Positions 1 to 8,384 of a stretch of 64,000 nt of DNA are shown piece after piece (the stretch's first letter is position 1; every line of letters starts with the position of its first letter). A program made the translations under genes and the position numbers. The notes beneath the pieces are model-generated. The model saw only the letters and a list, made by a program, of their open reading frames with translations, did not search any database and was not told where the DNA came from. Origin of the DNA: Porticoccus sp038143955 (GTDB lineage: Bacteria > Pseudomonadota > Gammaproteobacteria > Pseudomonadales > Porticoccaceae); contig JAYQMT010000005.1 of NCBI GenBank assembly GCA_038143955.1, positions 868,001 to 932,000 of the forward strand, in the 5' to 3' direction.

Positions 1-2
1 GA

Positions 3-1355
3 TTAGAGGATATTCCAGAAAAAATGGCTGCTACTCCTAATAAGACTGACCATGATGGTTCTCCCTCACTTAATTTATATGATTCTGGAACTAACGGACT
101 TATATATCAGCAAGTAATCGTTGATCTTCCTAAATTAACATGTGAGCAAATAAATCTTCTTCCTATTTATAGTAGAGGCCTCACAGAGCTCGGAATTAAT
201 GGTAGAAGTTATTTAGACACACAGCGCTGGCAATCACAGGTTAGCGGAGGGATAAGTGCTCATGTAAGCGCTAAGGGATCTCTGAATCACGTGGAGTCGC
301 TTTCCGGTCATCTGACTATCTCAACTAAGGGGTTAGTAAAAAATCAAGCTGCTTTAAAAGATCTAATACAAGCTACCCTAGAAAAACCCAGATTTGACGA
401 ATTATCCAGAATCAAAGAAATAATCGAACAAAAACAGGCAAGACAAGAAACGGTTATTACTGGTATTGGTCAAAAACTAGCTATGGTTGCTGCCTCAAGG
501 GGAATTTCACCAACAGGAAAACTTGCCCATCAGTGGGAAGGCTTAGGTTCAATTATTGAGACTAAAAGATTAAATAATGAAACAACAAAAAAACAATTCC
601 TAGTAAATCTGGGTGATAAACTATCTGAGCTACACCAGATGATTTTGTTGATGCCAAGAAAACACCTAATAATAGGGGAAGCCGAGAAGTTTCATAATAA
701 TACGTCTATAGCTAGTGAATTTTATAATGAAAGGGGTAGCCAAAAGTTAAAGGCATTCGTCTGTAACCATGAAAAGCATAAGATTTTAGAGTTTTGGGAA
801 TTAAATACTCCTGTCAATTTTTGTGCGAAATCTTACCCAACGGTTTCTATAAACCATCCAGATGCAGCTCCATTGACAGTATTAGGTGAGTTTTTAAGAA
901 ATGGTTATCTTCATGGGGCAATAAGAGAGAGAGGTGGAGCATATGGTGGAGGGGCACTCCAAGACAACAATGTTTCTAGCTTCAAGTTTTTCTCTTATAG
1001 AGACCCCCGTCTCGAGGAAACATTAAAAGATTTTGATTCCTCAATAGGCTGGTTAAAAAATAATGCGCATAAAGATAATCAGGTTGAAGAGGCGATACTT
1101 GGTGTAATTAGCTCCATAGATAAGCCCTCTTCACCAGCAGGTCAAGTTATACAAACTTTTCATGCTGAGATTTATGGAAGAACACAGAAAATTTTGGAGT
1201 TGTTTAGATCTCGTGTCACAGAAGTCACATCTAGTGACCTTCGAAGAGTTACTGAAAAATATCTTGTTGAAGCAAACTCTAATATTGCTGTGGTAAGCAA
1301 TAAACAAAATCTTGCTATTGCTGACCGTATGAATCTATCAATAATGACTCTTTAG
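3..1355 (+). CDS. PreP-type M16C metalloprotease, C-terminal part (cut by window edge)
   Basis: The reading frame is open from the left edge, so the gene starts outside the window; the first ATG at 24 is internal. The first residues (LEDIPEK) match the inter-domain stretch that precedes the C-terminal half of presequence-protease-like M16C enzymes. Further on, a glycine-rich RERGGAYGGG segment (about residue 300) and the following YRDPRLEETL are typical of the second half of M16C clam-shell peptidases, which degrade unstructured peptides. The zinc-binding HxxEH motif lies in the N-terminal half and is not visible. The thioesterase gene follows after 9 bases, suggesting one transcript. No frame break is seen in the part present. 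Confidence 0.85.
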   Translation, partial: LEDIPEKMAATPNKTDHDGSPSLNLYDSGTNGLIYQQVIVDLPKLTCEQINLLPIYSRGLTELGINGRSYLDTQRWQSQVSGGISAHVSAKGSLNHVESLSGHLTISTKGLVKNQAALKDLIQATLEKPRFDELSRIKEIIEQKQARQETVITGIGQKLAMVAASRGISPTGKLAHQWEGLGSIIETKRLNNETTKKQFLVNLGDKLSELHQMILLMPRKHLIIGEAEKFHNNTSIASEFYNERGSQKLKAFVCNHEKHKILEFWELNTPVNFCAKSYPTVSINHPDAAPLTVLGEFLRNGYLHGAIRERGGAYGGGALQDNNVSSFKFFSYRDPRLEETLKDFDSSIGWLKNNAHKDNQVEEAILGVISSIDKPSSPAGQVIQTFHAEIYGRTQKILELFRSRVTEVTSSDLRRVTEKYLVEANSNIAVVSNKQNLAIADRMNLSIMTL

Positions 1356-1364
1356 GTGTAACAA

Positions 1365-1754
1365 ATGTTTACAACTATTATAGAACCTAGATTTTCAGAA
1401 ACAGATATCTTAGGGCACATAAATAATACTGCTTTTCCCGTCTGGTTTGAAACGGCTAGACAAGACATATTTAAATTAGTTCATCCGAATCTATCCAGTA
1501 GTGACTGGCCAATGATTATTGCACATATTCATGTTGATTTTATTCTGCAAACTGAATATGGAGATAAAGTAACTATCAAGTCCTCTATCTCAAAAATTGG
1601 TAAAAAATCATTTGATGTAACTCATGAGGCTTACCAAAATCAGTTATTAGTTGCCAAAGGTAATGCTGTTTTAGTTTGGTATAATTATGCTCAGCAAAGT
1701 AGCAGTCTTATACCTGAAGAAATTCGCGAATTACTCAAACAACATCAACTATAA
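1365..1754 (+). CDS. Hotdog-fold acyl-CoA thioesterase (4HBT family)
   Basis: A 129-residue protein with the single hotdog domain of the 4-hydroxybenzoyl-CoA thioesterase family. The N-terminal pattern (RFSETDILGHINNTAFPVW) has the D-x-x-G-H-x-N-N arrangement that carries the active-site aspartate of this family. It probably hydrolyses an acyl-CoA in the cytoplasm; the substrate cannot be read from the sequence. The ATG follows the upstream peptidase stop by nine bases and cmoB begins ten bases after its stop, so the three genes look co-transcribed. It is distinct from the Tol-cluster thioesterase ybgC at the other end of the window. Confidence 0.85.
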   Translation: MFTTIIEPRFSETDILGHINNTAFPVWFETARQDIFKLVHPNLSSSDWPMIIAHIHVDFILQTEYGDKVTIKSSISKIGKKSFDVTHEAYQNQLLVAKGNAVLVWYNYAQQSSSLIPEEIRELLKQHQL

Positions 1755-1764
1755 AATTAGTATT

Positions 1765-2784
1765 ATGAATATACCTGAGAATTCAATTATTAATTTTTCA
1801 GAATTTATTAGTTCTATTTCTGACAGCCAGCTATCTTCTTGGGCAGTTAATCTTCCAGAAGATATTCAGCACTCTATGACGCCTGACCGCTGGGGTGATA
1901 TGTCCACCTGGGAGCAAGCCCTGAGTAGTCTACCTGTAATTAATTGCAGTAAATTAGATCTCAAAAATGGGGTATTTATAGGTCAATCTGGAGATTCAAG
2001 TGATAAAGAAATAAAATACCTGGAACAGTCGCTGATGAAACTTCACCCATGGAGGAAAGGTCCTTTTTTTATAAACGGGTTATATATTGATACAGAATGG
2101 AGATCAGACTGGAAATGGAACCGAGTAGTTCCACATATATCCCCACTTGATGAAAAGCTAGTATTAGATGTAGGCTGTGGTAATGGCTATCATTGTTTAA
2201 GAATGGCTGGCGAAGGGGCAGCTAGAGTAATAGGAATAGATCCCTCAGTGAAGTTTATTTATCAATTCTACGCTATCAAGAATTATATAAATCAATACTT
2301 CCATCAAACTAAAGTAAATAGCCAAATACCAGTTGATGTAATTCCGGTGAAAGCTGAAAGTTTACCAAAAAAATTAAAGGCATTTGACACTGTTTTCTCA
2401 ATGGGTGTAATTTACCATCGTCGATCTCCAGGCGAACATTTGTCCAAATTATGGAGCCTTGTAAAACCCGGCGGTGAGATTGTGCTAGAAACACTCATAA
2501 TAGACGGTGGACCAGGGGATCAATTAAAACCAAAAGGGCGTTACGCTAAAATGTCAAATGTCTGGTCTATACCAAGCATTGAGACCGTCCTATGTTGGAT
2601 GGAAGAAAATAAATTTAAAAACTGTCGTGTAGTTGATATTTCAGTAACCAGCGTTAAAGAACAAAGATCATCCAATTGGATGAAATTTGAATCTTTATCA
2701 AATTTTTTAGACGAAACTAATTCAAGACTCACAGTAGAGGGTTATCCTGCTCCAATTAGAGCAGTGTTCATAGCGGAAGCTTAG
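1765..2784 (+). CDS. cmoB: tRNA U34 carboxymethyltransferase CmoB
   Basis: A 339-residue protein, close to the usual ~323. CmoB uses carboxy-S-adenosylmethionine to carboxymethylate 5-hydroxyuridine at the wobble position of tRNA, giving cmo5U. The SAM-fold motif VLDVGCGNGYH lies near residue 132, preceded by the WKWNRVVPHISPL segment and followed by FSMGVIYHRRSP, all characteristic of CmoB. I chose the ATG at 1765, just after the thioesterase stop, because the alignable N-terminus begins there; an in-frame upstream start at 1687 would overlap the thioesterase. No cmoA partner is in the window. Confidence 0.93.
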   Translation: MNIPENSIINFSEFISSISDSQLSSWAVNLPEDIQHSMTPDRWGDMSTWEQALSSLPVINCSKLDLKNGVFIGQSGDSSDKEIKYLEQSLMKLHPWRKGPFFINGLYIDTEWRSDWKWNRVVPHISPLDEKLVLDVGCGNGYHCLRMAGEGAARVIGIDPSVKFIYQFYAIKNYINQYFHQTKVNSQIPVDVIPVKAESLPKKLKAFDTVFSMGVIYHRRSPGEHLSKLWSLVKPGGEIVLETLIIDGGPGDQLKPKGRYAKMSNVWSIPSIETVLCWMEENKFKNCRVVDISVTSVKEQRSSNWMKFESLSNFLDETNSRLTVEGYPAPIRAVFIAEA

Positions 2785-2829
2785 ATATCAGATAAAGTAT
2801 TTAATCATCAATTTCAGTATAAATAGTAT

Positions 2830-3357
2830 CTAAAGAAAAAAAAGGGTATGAATTTCTGCACACCAAATATTAAGTCGCTGTGAAGTAAGTTCTGGCTGTT
2901 GATCTTCATCAAGTGCCAATCCAACAAATTTTTTTTCATTGCTGTGATCTATAGTTATTTCAGCTTTTGATGAAATATAATCGTAACCATCGGTGGGCCA
3001 ATAACCCACTATTTGGTCGGCTGATTTACTGACAACTTCATATAGCATACCCATAGCATCTAAAAAAAAATCAGCGTAACCAAATTGATCTCCTAGGCCA
3101 ACAAATGCTACTGTTTTTCCAGAAAAATTAATTTCCTCCACATCTTCCCAGAATTCCTCCCAATCAGATTGAATTTGCCCAAAGTCCCAGGTGGGAATGC
3201 CAAGAATTAACTTATCGTAATTAAGAAATTCGAGTTGCTTTACTTCTCCAACATCATATATATCTACAGCCTCTTCTCCTAGCCTTCTTGCAATACGATG
3301 AGCAACAGATTCTGTATTTCCATCATCACTTCCAAAAAAAATTGCAATTTTTTTCAC
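2830..3357 (-). CDS. Long-chain flavodoxin
   Basis: A 175-residue flavodoxin. The N-terminal IFFGSDDGNTE (about residues 7-17) is the FMN phosphate-binding loop of this family. The ILGIPTWDFGQ stretch and FVGLGDQFGYADFF supply the two flavin-flanking loops; the inserted fifth strand region marks the long-chain class. It is a cytoplasmic one-electron carrier replacing or complementing ferredoxin. It is convergent with cmoB and lies downstream of, and co-directional with, the beta-barrel/LolA-like/RND genes, though nothing ties it to them functionally. It resembles FldA, but the symbol is left open because several paralogues exist in gammaproteobacteria. Confidence 0.9.
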   Translation of the reverse strand: MKKIAIFFGSDDGNTESVAHRIARRLGEEAVDIYDVGEVKQLEFLNYDKLILGIPTWDFGQIQSDWEEFWEDVEEINFSGKTVAFVGLGDQFGYADFFLDAMGMLYEVVSKSADQIVGYWPTDGYDYISSKAEITIDHSNEKKFVGLALDEDQQPELTSQRLNIWCAEIHTLFFL

Positions 3358-3389
3358 AGTTTATCCAATATCTATTGTTAAAAGTTAGC

Positions 3390-4619
3390 CTAAAAAAAAT
3401 GATTTATTTGTAGCTCTAAATAATCGTCACGACTTTGCGGGAAGCTCGGCTCGCCAAACTCAGAATTGGTAGTCATTTTTAGCTCCAATGACAATAAAAA
3501 GTTTTCTTTTAAGCGAGTTTTTGCCTCAACACTATAAAAAGTTTCTGATGTTTTTTTATCAAGAATAACGCCAGCTAAAATTGATGCATCATTCATATTG
3601 TTTGATGTCCATCTGGATCCTAAAAAAAAGTCATTGTCAGCGATAGTCATCGATTCAACTGAAGAACGATCATCGTATTGATACTCGAGAAGAATACCTA
3701 AATCACTTGACCCATCAAAAATCTGATAAAAAGTATACTCAAAACCGGCTACTCCAGCAAAAATAGAATCAGCATACCCATCACGAACAAAAGATTCTAA
3801 TTTCCAAAGCCATGAGGAATTTGTATATTGAAGGTCGAGCCCAATTTGTTCTATTTGATCATAATTTAATAACAATTCTGAATTAACACCCGTCATACTA
3901 AAGCGAGGATCACGATTAGTTCCATTGAAATAATATAATCCAAGATCAACATCACCAAAGTAATGGCTGTATCTAATCGCGAAATCCAAATGTTTTCTCT
4001 TACTTGATGATTGATATTTAGCATTATCAGCATTTATGGCAGACTCGCCCCTGAATCGACCATCTGAGCCAGGCAAAGATCTTTCACGGAAGTAAGGAAG
4101 TAAGTAAAAACTAAGTAAACCATAGTCCTCTTGAAAAGCGAGGCGTATCATTGGTTGACCAAGTTTTTCTTCTTGATTTATATTTTCTACTAGATCAGTT
4201 TGATTGATGATATCTATCAAATGAACTGACTCGGCTACACCCCAAAACACCTTATTGAGACCTATGAGAAGCTCAAAATCCTCATTTTGATAGGCCCAAT
4301 AGGCCTCTCTAAAATCATAATGAGATCGTTTTTTATCATTCTCATCCCAGCGAGCAAAAGGTATTACGGATATTCGCTGATTATTACTGTTACTTCGCCA
4401 ACGGATTTCCCATTCACCTGAAATTGAAGACTCAATATCACTAGTATTTTGACCTGACCACATCGAATCTTGCATGAAACCTCGCAATTGAAATGCAATA
4501 TTTCCACTGATGTTCAGTTCATCATAGACATCATCAACTCCTAGCTCCGAGGTTGATATAATAAGTAGTATAAAGAAATTTAATATGTGCTTAAATATAG
4601 GCAACTTCAATTCGCTCAC
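3390..4619 (-). CDS. Outer-membrane beta-barrel protein of the RND/LolA-like cluster
   Basis: A 409-residue protein with a hydrophobic N-terminal segment that reads as a signal peptide, many alternating amphipathic strands rich in aromatic residues, and a C-terminal aromatic residue (ending QINHFF), the usual outer-membrane barrel signature. It looks like a smaller relative of the DUF1302-type barrel at 13.5-15.3 kb (ENEDFELLIGLNKVFWGVAES resembles the barrel's RVGRQQLVWGESD region). The start is a GTG that overlaps the stop of the LolA-like gene by four bases, indicating translational coupling. Probably an outer-membrane channel or acceptor for whatever the upstream RND and LolA-like proteins handle. 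No enzyme motif seen. Confidence 0.7.
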   Translation of the reverse strand: MSELKLPIFKHILNFFILLIISTSELGVDDVYDELNISGNIAFQLRGFMQDSMWSGQNTSDIESSISGEWEIRWRSNSNNQRISVIPFARWDENDKKRSHYDFREAYWAYQNEDFELLIGLNKVFWGVAESVHLIDIINQTDLVENINQEEKLGQPMIRLAFQEDYGLLSFYLLPYFRERSLPGSDGRFRGESAINADNAKYQSSSKRKHLDFAIRYSHYFGDVDLGLYYFNGTNRDPRFSMTGVNSELLLNYDQIEQIGLDLQYTNSSWLWKLESFVRDGYADSIFAGVAGFEYTFYQIFDGSSDLGILLEYQYDDRSSVESMTIADNDFFLGSRWTSNNMNDASILAGVILDKKTSETFYSVEAKTRLKENFLLSLELKMTTNSEFGEPSFPQSRDDYLELQINHFF

Positions 4620-5464
4620 CTTAATCCCGTGAGGCGACCTTTCACAAAATCATTATCTGTAAGACCTAAATTAAATATATATTCATCATATATTAAATCA
4701 CTACTTTTTTTGGTTTGGATATTATTCATTTTTAATTTATGGGGACGCCAATATTTTTGATCATAAACACGATAATCTTTCAATATTAACTCCTTTAGTA
4801 AACTACCTTTTCGATCATAAAATTCTATCTTTCTGAGTTGGTAAATAGAATTATCTATCCATGAAATTTGTTTTTTATACCCAGAGTTTTCATAAAGAGG
4901 AATTCGCTCGATAACATCACATATCAACTTGCCACAATTTTCTTCTCGAAGATATTTATAGCTAAACTTATTTAATTCACTAGCAGTAAAATCCTCAAAA
5001 GCAAATTCAGAACCAACAAATGGACCAGATTTATTTCTTGAAGAAATTCTTTTTACCCTCTTTAAAGCAGGTAAATAAAGCCACTGATCGTCGGATTTGA
5101 GTATTTTGGCATGAGATAATAGCGCTGTTCCTTCAATATCTTTTGGTGTTCTAAATAAAATTAGGCCTTTATCTCCCACTGACTCATCAGGGATCTCTAG
5201 TGTTTTAAACTGAAGTGTCCTAGATGCCTGTTTACCTGCAGAGTTCCTTAAGATCATAGTCATCTCAACTACGCTATCCGAAAAACCTCGATCAGATCGG
5301 TCAGACCTTGCTGCAATATTATAGCCTTTATCGCTATTAGCATTAGCATATAAAGAATTAAACTGTAAGAATAAAAAAAGACCCATATATAAAATATTTT
5401 TTAAAGATATATTTGAATTAATGTTCAATTTAAGATTCCTATTAATTAATATACAGTTATACAA
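4616..5464 (-). CDS. LolA-fold outer-membrane lipoprotein-sorting-like protein
   Basis: A 282-residue secreted protein with an N-terminal hydrophobic segment ending near LYANA. The region around ILFRTPKDIEGTALL, QWLYLPALKRVKRISS and the following FEDFTASEL is typical of the LolA-like 'outer membrane lipoprotein-sorting protein' family found beside MMPL/RND permeases. These are periplasmic proteins with a hydrophobic pocket, so a lipid or hydrophobic ligand is likely, but the ligand is unknown. It sits between an RND permease (six bases upstream) and a beta-barrel (four-base overlap), forming inner membrane-periplasm-outer membrane order. The start is uncertain; an internal Met at the signal-peptide core is a shorter alternative. 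Confidence 0.78.
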   Translation of the reverse strand: MYNCILINRNLKLNINSNISLKNILYMGLFLFLQFNSLYANANSDKGYNIAARSDRSDRGFSDSVVEMTMILRNSAGKQASRTLQFKTLEIPDESVGDKGLILFRTPKDIEGTALLSHAKILKSDDQWLYLPALKRVKRISSRNKSGPFVGSEFAFEDFTASELNKFSYKYLREENCGKLICDVIERIPLYENSGYKKQISWIDNSIYQLRKIEFYDRKGSLLKELILKDYRVYDQKYWRPHKLKMNNIQTKKSSDLIYDEYIFNLGLTDNDFVKGRLTGLR

Positions 5465-5470
5465 GTAATT

Positions 5471-7818
5471 TTAACTTGAGTTCCCTACTTTTTGCCTGCT
5501 TTCCTTGTCCACAAATAGCAAAAGAGCAGGAAGTAATAAGAAATCGAGCAATAAGGCAAATAATACTGAAAATATTGTCATCAATCCAAGATCAACATTC
5601 ATTTTAAAGGCTGATGTTGTTAGAACAATAAAGCCACTTGTTAAGATGATTGTATTGACTACTATAGCTTTACCAACGCTAGAAAATGCATAACGTATTG
5701 AATTCTCTACACTGAGGCCCTTTTCATTTTTTGCACGAACGTACTTCGACAAAAAATGTACCGTATCATCAACAATAATTCCTAAAGAGATGGAAGCAAC
5801 AGTTGCAACAGAGAACCCCACCTCGCCATAAAGAAGAGCCCATGCTCCAAAAGTCATCAGTAAAGGAAGTCCGTTCGGAACCATACTCATTAAGCCCAAT
5901 CGAATACTTCTAAGGGCTCCAATCATAATGATCGCTATTACTAAAATTGCACCTATGGTTCCTGATATCATATTCCGGACATTCCTATCTGTTATATAGG
6001 TAAACATGACTTGTGCACTTGTAGGCTGCGATATCATATATTCTGGCCAGTTATAGAGCATCCATTGACGTGTCGCATCTAAAAAAGATTTAGTCTCACT
6101 TGTGCTAGCTTTTTGTAACATAGCTGTAACTCTTGTCGCAGACTTATCAACGTTGATACGATCAGTCAAATCTAACCCATATGGCAGCGACAGTTCGTAT
6201 AATAATAAATATTGAGCTGATAACTGGCGATTATCTGGAAGACGATAAAAGCTATTGTTGTCACTATGCATATTTTTATTCAGACGTTTCATGATATCTG
6301 TAATAGAATACACATGCAGGACTTCCGGCTGTGCAATCAAAAAAGTGGTAAATTCCTCAAGATATCTAAGATATTCTGGTTCACTCACCCCGCCAGTATT
6401 TTTAGCAGGCACAGAAAATTCAATGGGATAAAGTCCAAAACTTTTCAGTGCTTGATCTGAATCTCTCCGAAATTCAACCCTTTCATCAAAATACTCAACC
6501 CATTGGTCATTAAAAGAAATTGTTGGTATGAAACCCGCTAGAATAGCTACTGCTAAACATGAAATTACTAGTATCTTACGTGAATTATAAATAACAAAAT
6601 TAGCAATGTGGGTCATCACCTTTTGTGTCCACTCTAATTTTTTAGATGGGGTTATTCTAACAGGTAAAAGGCTCAAAATTGCTGGTAGCAAGGTGATAGA
6701 GAGAAGCCATGCTGTAAATATACCAATAGCTGTGATGTTCCCAAGGTGCCAAAAAAGGTGGTGAATCAGAAAAATTAAGTGCAAGGAAACCGACGATCGT
6801 TGTAACTGATGTAATAGTTACAGGTAAAAAATTGATACGTGCAGCTTCAATTATAGATTCTAATTTTGTAGACCCTTCGCGCATGAGAGCTTTAAAAGAT
6901 ACTAAGATATGGATAGAATCAGCTACGGCAAGCGTGAGGATGACTGTAGACGCACTCATAGAAATAGGCGTAAGCTTGATTCCAAAGAATCCAGCGGCAC
7001 CCATACCAACGACTGTTGAAAGTGTTACAACTAGAAAAATTACAATAGTTCCTGCAAAAAACCTCAATATTAACCATGATATCAATAGTATAACTATGAA
7101 CATTATAGGGGTTAATGTTCCAGCATCTAGCAAACCTACTTCTGAGAACGCATTATTTAGCATAGATACACCAGTGAGATGTATTTTTATGTCAGGAAAA
7201 TCAACTTCCATGCGTTGACGAAGTTCTCTCGCTGCGTGGACTGCTTCTGGCACCTCAAGTAAGCTAAGATCTGGGTATTGTAAAACTACGTTAATAGCTG
7301 TGACAGCAGAGTTCGTTGTAACCAAGTTGTTACGAAGAAGTGGCTCCTCTAAAGAGACCTCTTCTTTTTCGATAGCTCTATGGATGACAGACTCTGAGCG
7401 TCAATTACCAGATCTTCAACAATGAGATCATCACCAACTGAATGTGTATATTGAAAGTTACTTAATGAATCTACACGAATTGTATATGGTATTTTCCAGG
7501 CTTCGGCTGTGAGCTTTTCGACAGCAGATAAAGTTATATTATTGAATACTCCCTCTTTCTTTTTATTTTTTGGTTCCATAACAAATAAGATATTGTCATT
7601 TTTTGTATACGTAGCCTGTAAGTCTTCAAAAGCAGCAAGCTCTGGATTGTTATCGGAGAAAAAACACGGTAGTTTGAAGAAAACTCAAGGCTTGACATCC
7701 CTCTAGTAAAGCCAAAAACAATTATTAATGTTATAAAAATGACAACCCACCGAAAGTGAATTACCTGACTGGTAAGATTTTGTGAAAATTTATCTATTTT
7801 TTTGAAATAAGGATCCAT
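5471..7818 (-). CDS. RND/MMPL-family inner-membrane transporter (three frame breaks)
   Basis: Four overlapping reading-frame pieces join into one ~780-residue RND-superfamily permease: an N-terminal membrane segment after residue 20, a periplasmic loop, a membrane block with TVILTLAVADSIHILVSF, a second periplasmic loop, and a second block with SISLGIIVDDTVHFLSKYV. The breaks fall in runs of one base: A6 at 7659-7664 (one base short), T5 at 7365-7369 (one short) and A6 at 6751-6756 (one extra). Restoring each gives continuous, family-like sequence. The single-chain, two-block form is the MMPL/HpnN-like lipid or hydrophobe exporter type rather than a drug-efflux RND. It heads a set with the LolA-like and barrel genes. 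Confidence 0.8.
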
Positions 7819-7885
7819 ATTTAATTTAGCAGTGCATTTTAATAAGAATTATATATAAATAATTAGAAAAGTTATCGTTAATAAA

Positions 7886-7962
7886 TGGCGCACCCGGAAG
7901 GATTCGAACCTTCGACCGCTCGGTTCGAAGCCGAGTACTCTATCCAGCTGAGCTACGGGTGC
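7886..7962 (-). tRNA. tRNA-Arg (anticodon TCG)
   Basis: A complete 77-base cloverleaf with encoded CCA. The acceptor GCACCCG pairs with CGGGTGC, the anticodon stem CTCGG/CCGAG encloses loop CTTCGAA giving anticodon TCG, and the T-arm carries GGTTCGAATCC. It differs from the neighbouring tRNA-Arg(ACG) only in the wobble base of the anticodon and in one compensated acceptor pair. Confidence 0.96.
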
Positions 7963-8047
7963 ATTTGATTAAAAAGTGTCTGTTAACTTTTGATTATTCT
8001 ATACCAGCAACCATATAGATAATACTAAACAAAGCTGCAAGAACTAA

Positions 8048-8077
8048 GTTATAAATCAATATTCTATAGATTGTCAA
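8048..8077 (-). promoter_or_regulatory. Candidate sigma-70 promoter for tRNA-Arg(TCG)
   Basis: On the minus strand TTGACA (8077-8072) is followed after 18 bases by TATAAC (8053-8048), about 85 bases upstream of the tRNA. A second, weaker pair closer to the gene is possible. The gap between the two tRNA-Arg genes is otherwise empty. Confidence 0.45.
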
Positions 8078-8115
8078 AAAATTGGACCCATTAAAACTTG
8101 TAGGAATTTTTAAAA

Positions 8116-8192
8116 TGGCGCACTCGGAAGGATTCGAACCTTCGACCGCTCGGTTCGTAGCCGAGTACTCTATCCAGCTGAGCTACGAGTGC
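8116..8192 (-). tRNA. tRNA-Arg (anticodon ACG)
   Basis: A complete 77-base cloverleaf with encoded CCA. The acceptor GCACTCG pairs with CGAGTGC; the anticodon loop CTACGAA gives ACG, which bacteria with TadA deaminate to ICG to read CGU, CGC and CGA. The body is otherwise identical to the tRNA-Arg(TCG) 150 bases away, so the two arose by duplication. Confidence 0.96.
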
Positions 8193-8205
8193 ATTAAGGT
8201 TGCGT

Positions 8206-8234
8206 AATATAAGAAAGAAGACCTTTCTAGTCAA
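8206..8234 (-). promoter_or_regulatory. Sigma-70 promoter for tRNA-Arg(ACG)
   Basis: On the minus strand TTGACT (8234-8229), a 17-base spacer and TATATT (8211-8206) lie about 14 bases before the tRNA 5' end. This is a near-consensus arrangement at the distance expected for a stable-RNA promoter with a short leader. Confidence 0.75.
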
Positions 8235-8340
8235 GCGTAAAGATATGTAGCGTATTATTCGATCTTTAGGCTTATCGTTAATGCTCACTCTTATCGACGA
8301 ATATAGAGCATTAACTATTTAAGATACACAATGAATATCC

Positions 8341-8372
8341 AATAAAAAAGACCCTTCCGGGTCTTTTTTATT
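8341..8372. terminator. Strong bidirectional rho-independent terminator
   Basis: A perfect 14-base inverted repeat, AATAAAAAAGACCC / GGGTCTTTTTTATT with loop TTCC, lies 12 bases after the stop of the RND gene at 8385. The A and T runs make it work in either direction. It ends the DUF1302-DUF1329-YCF48-RND transcript and separates it from the tRNA genes. Confidence 0.9.
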
Positions 8373-8384
8373 GGATTGTTATTA

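Noticed and set aside
5471..7818. RND gene as a decaying pseudogene
   Set aside because: All three breaks are single-base changes in runs, the same pattern as in essential genes nearby, with no substitutions at conserved motifs.
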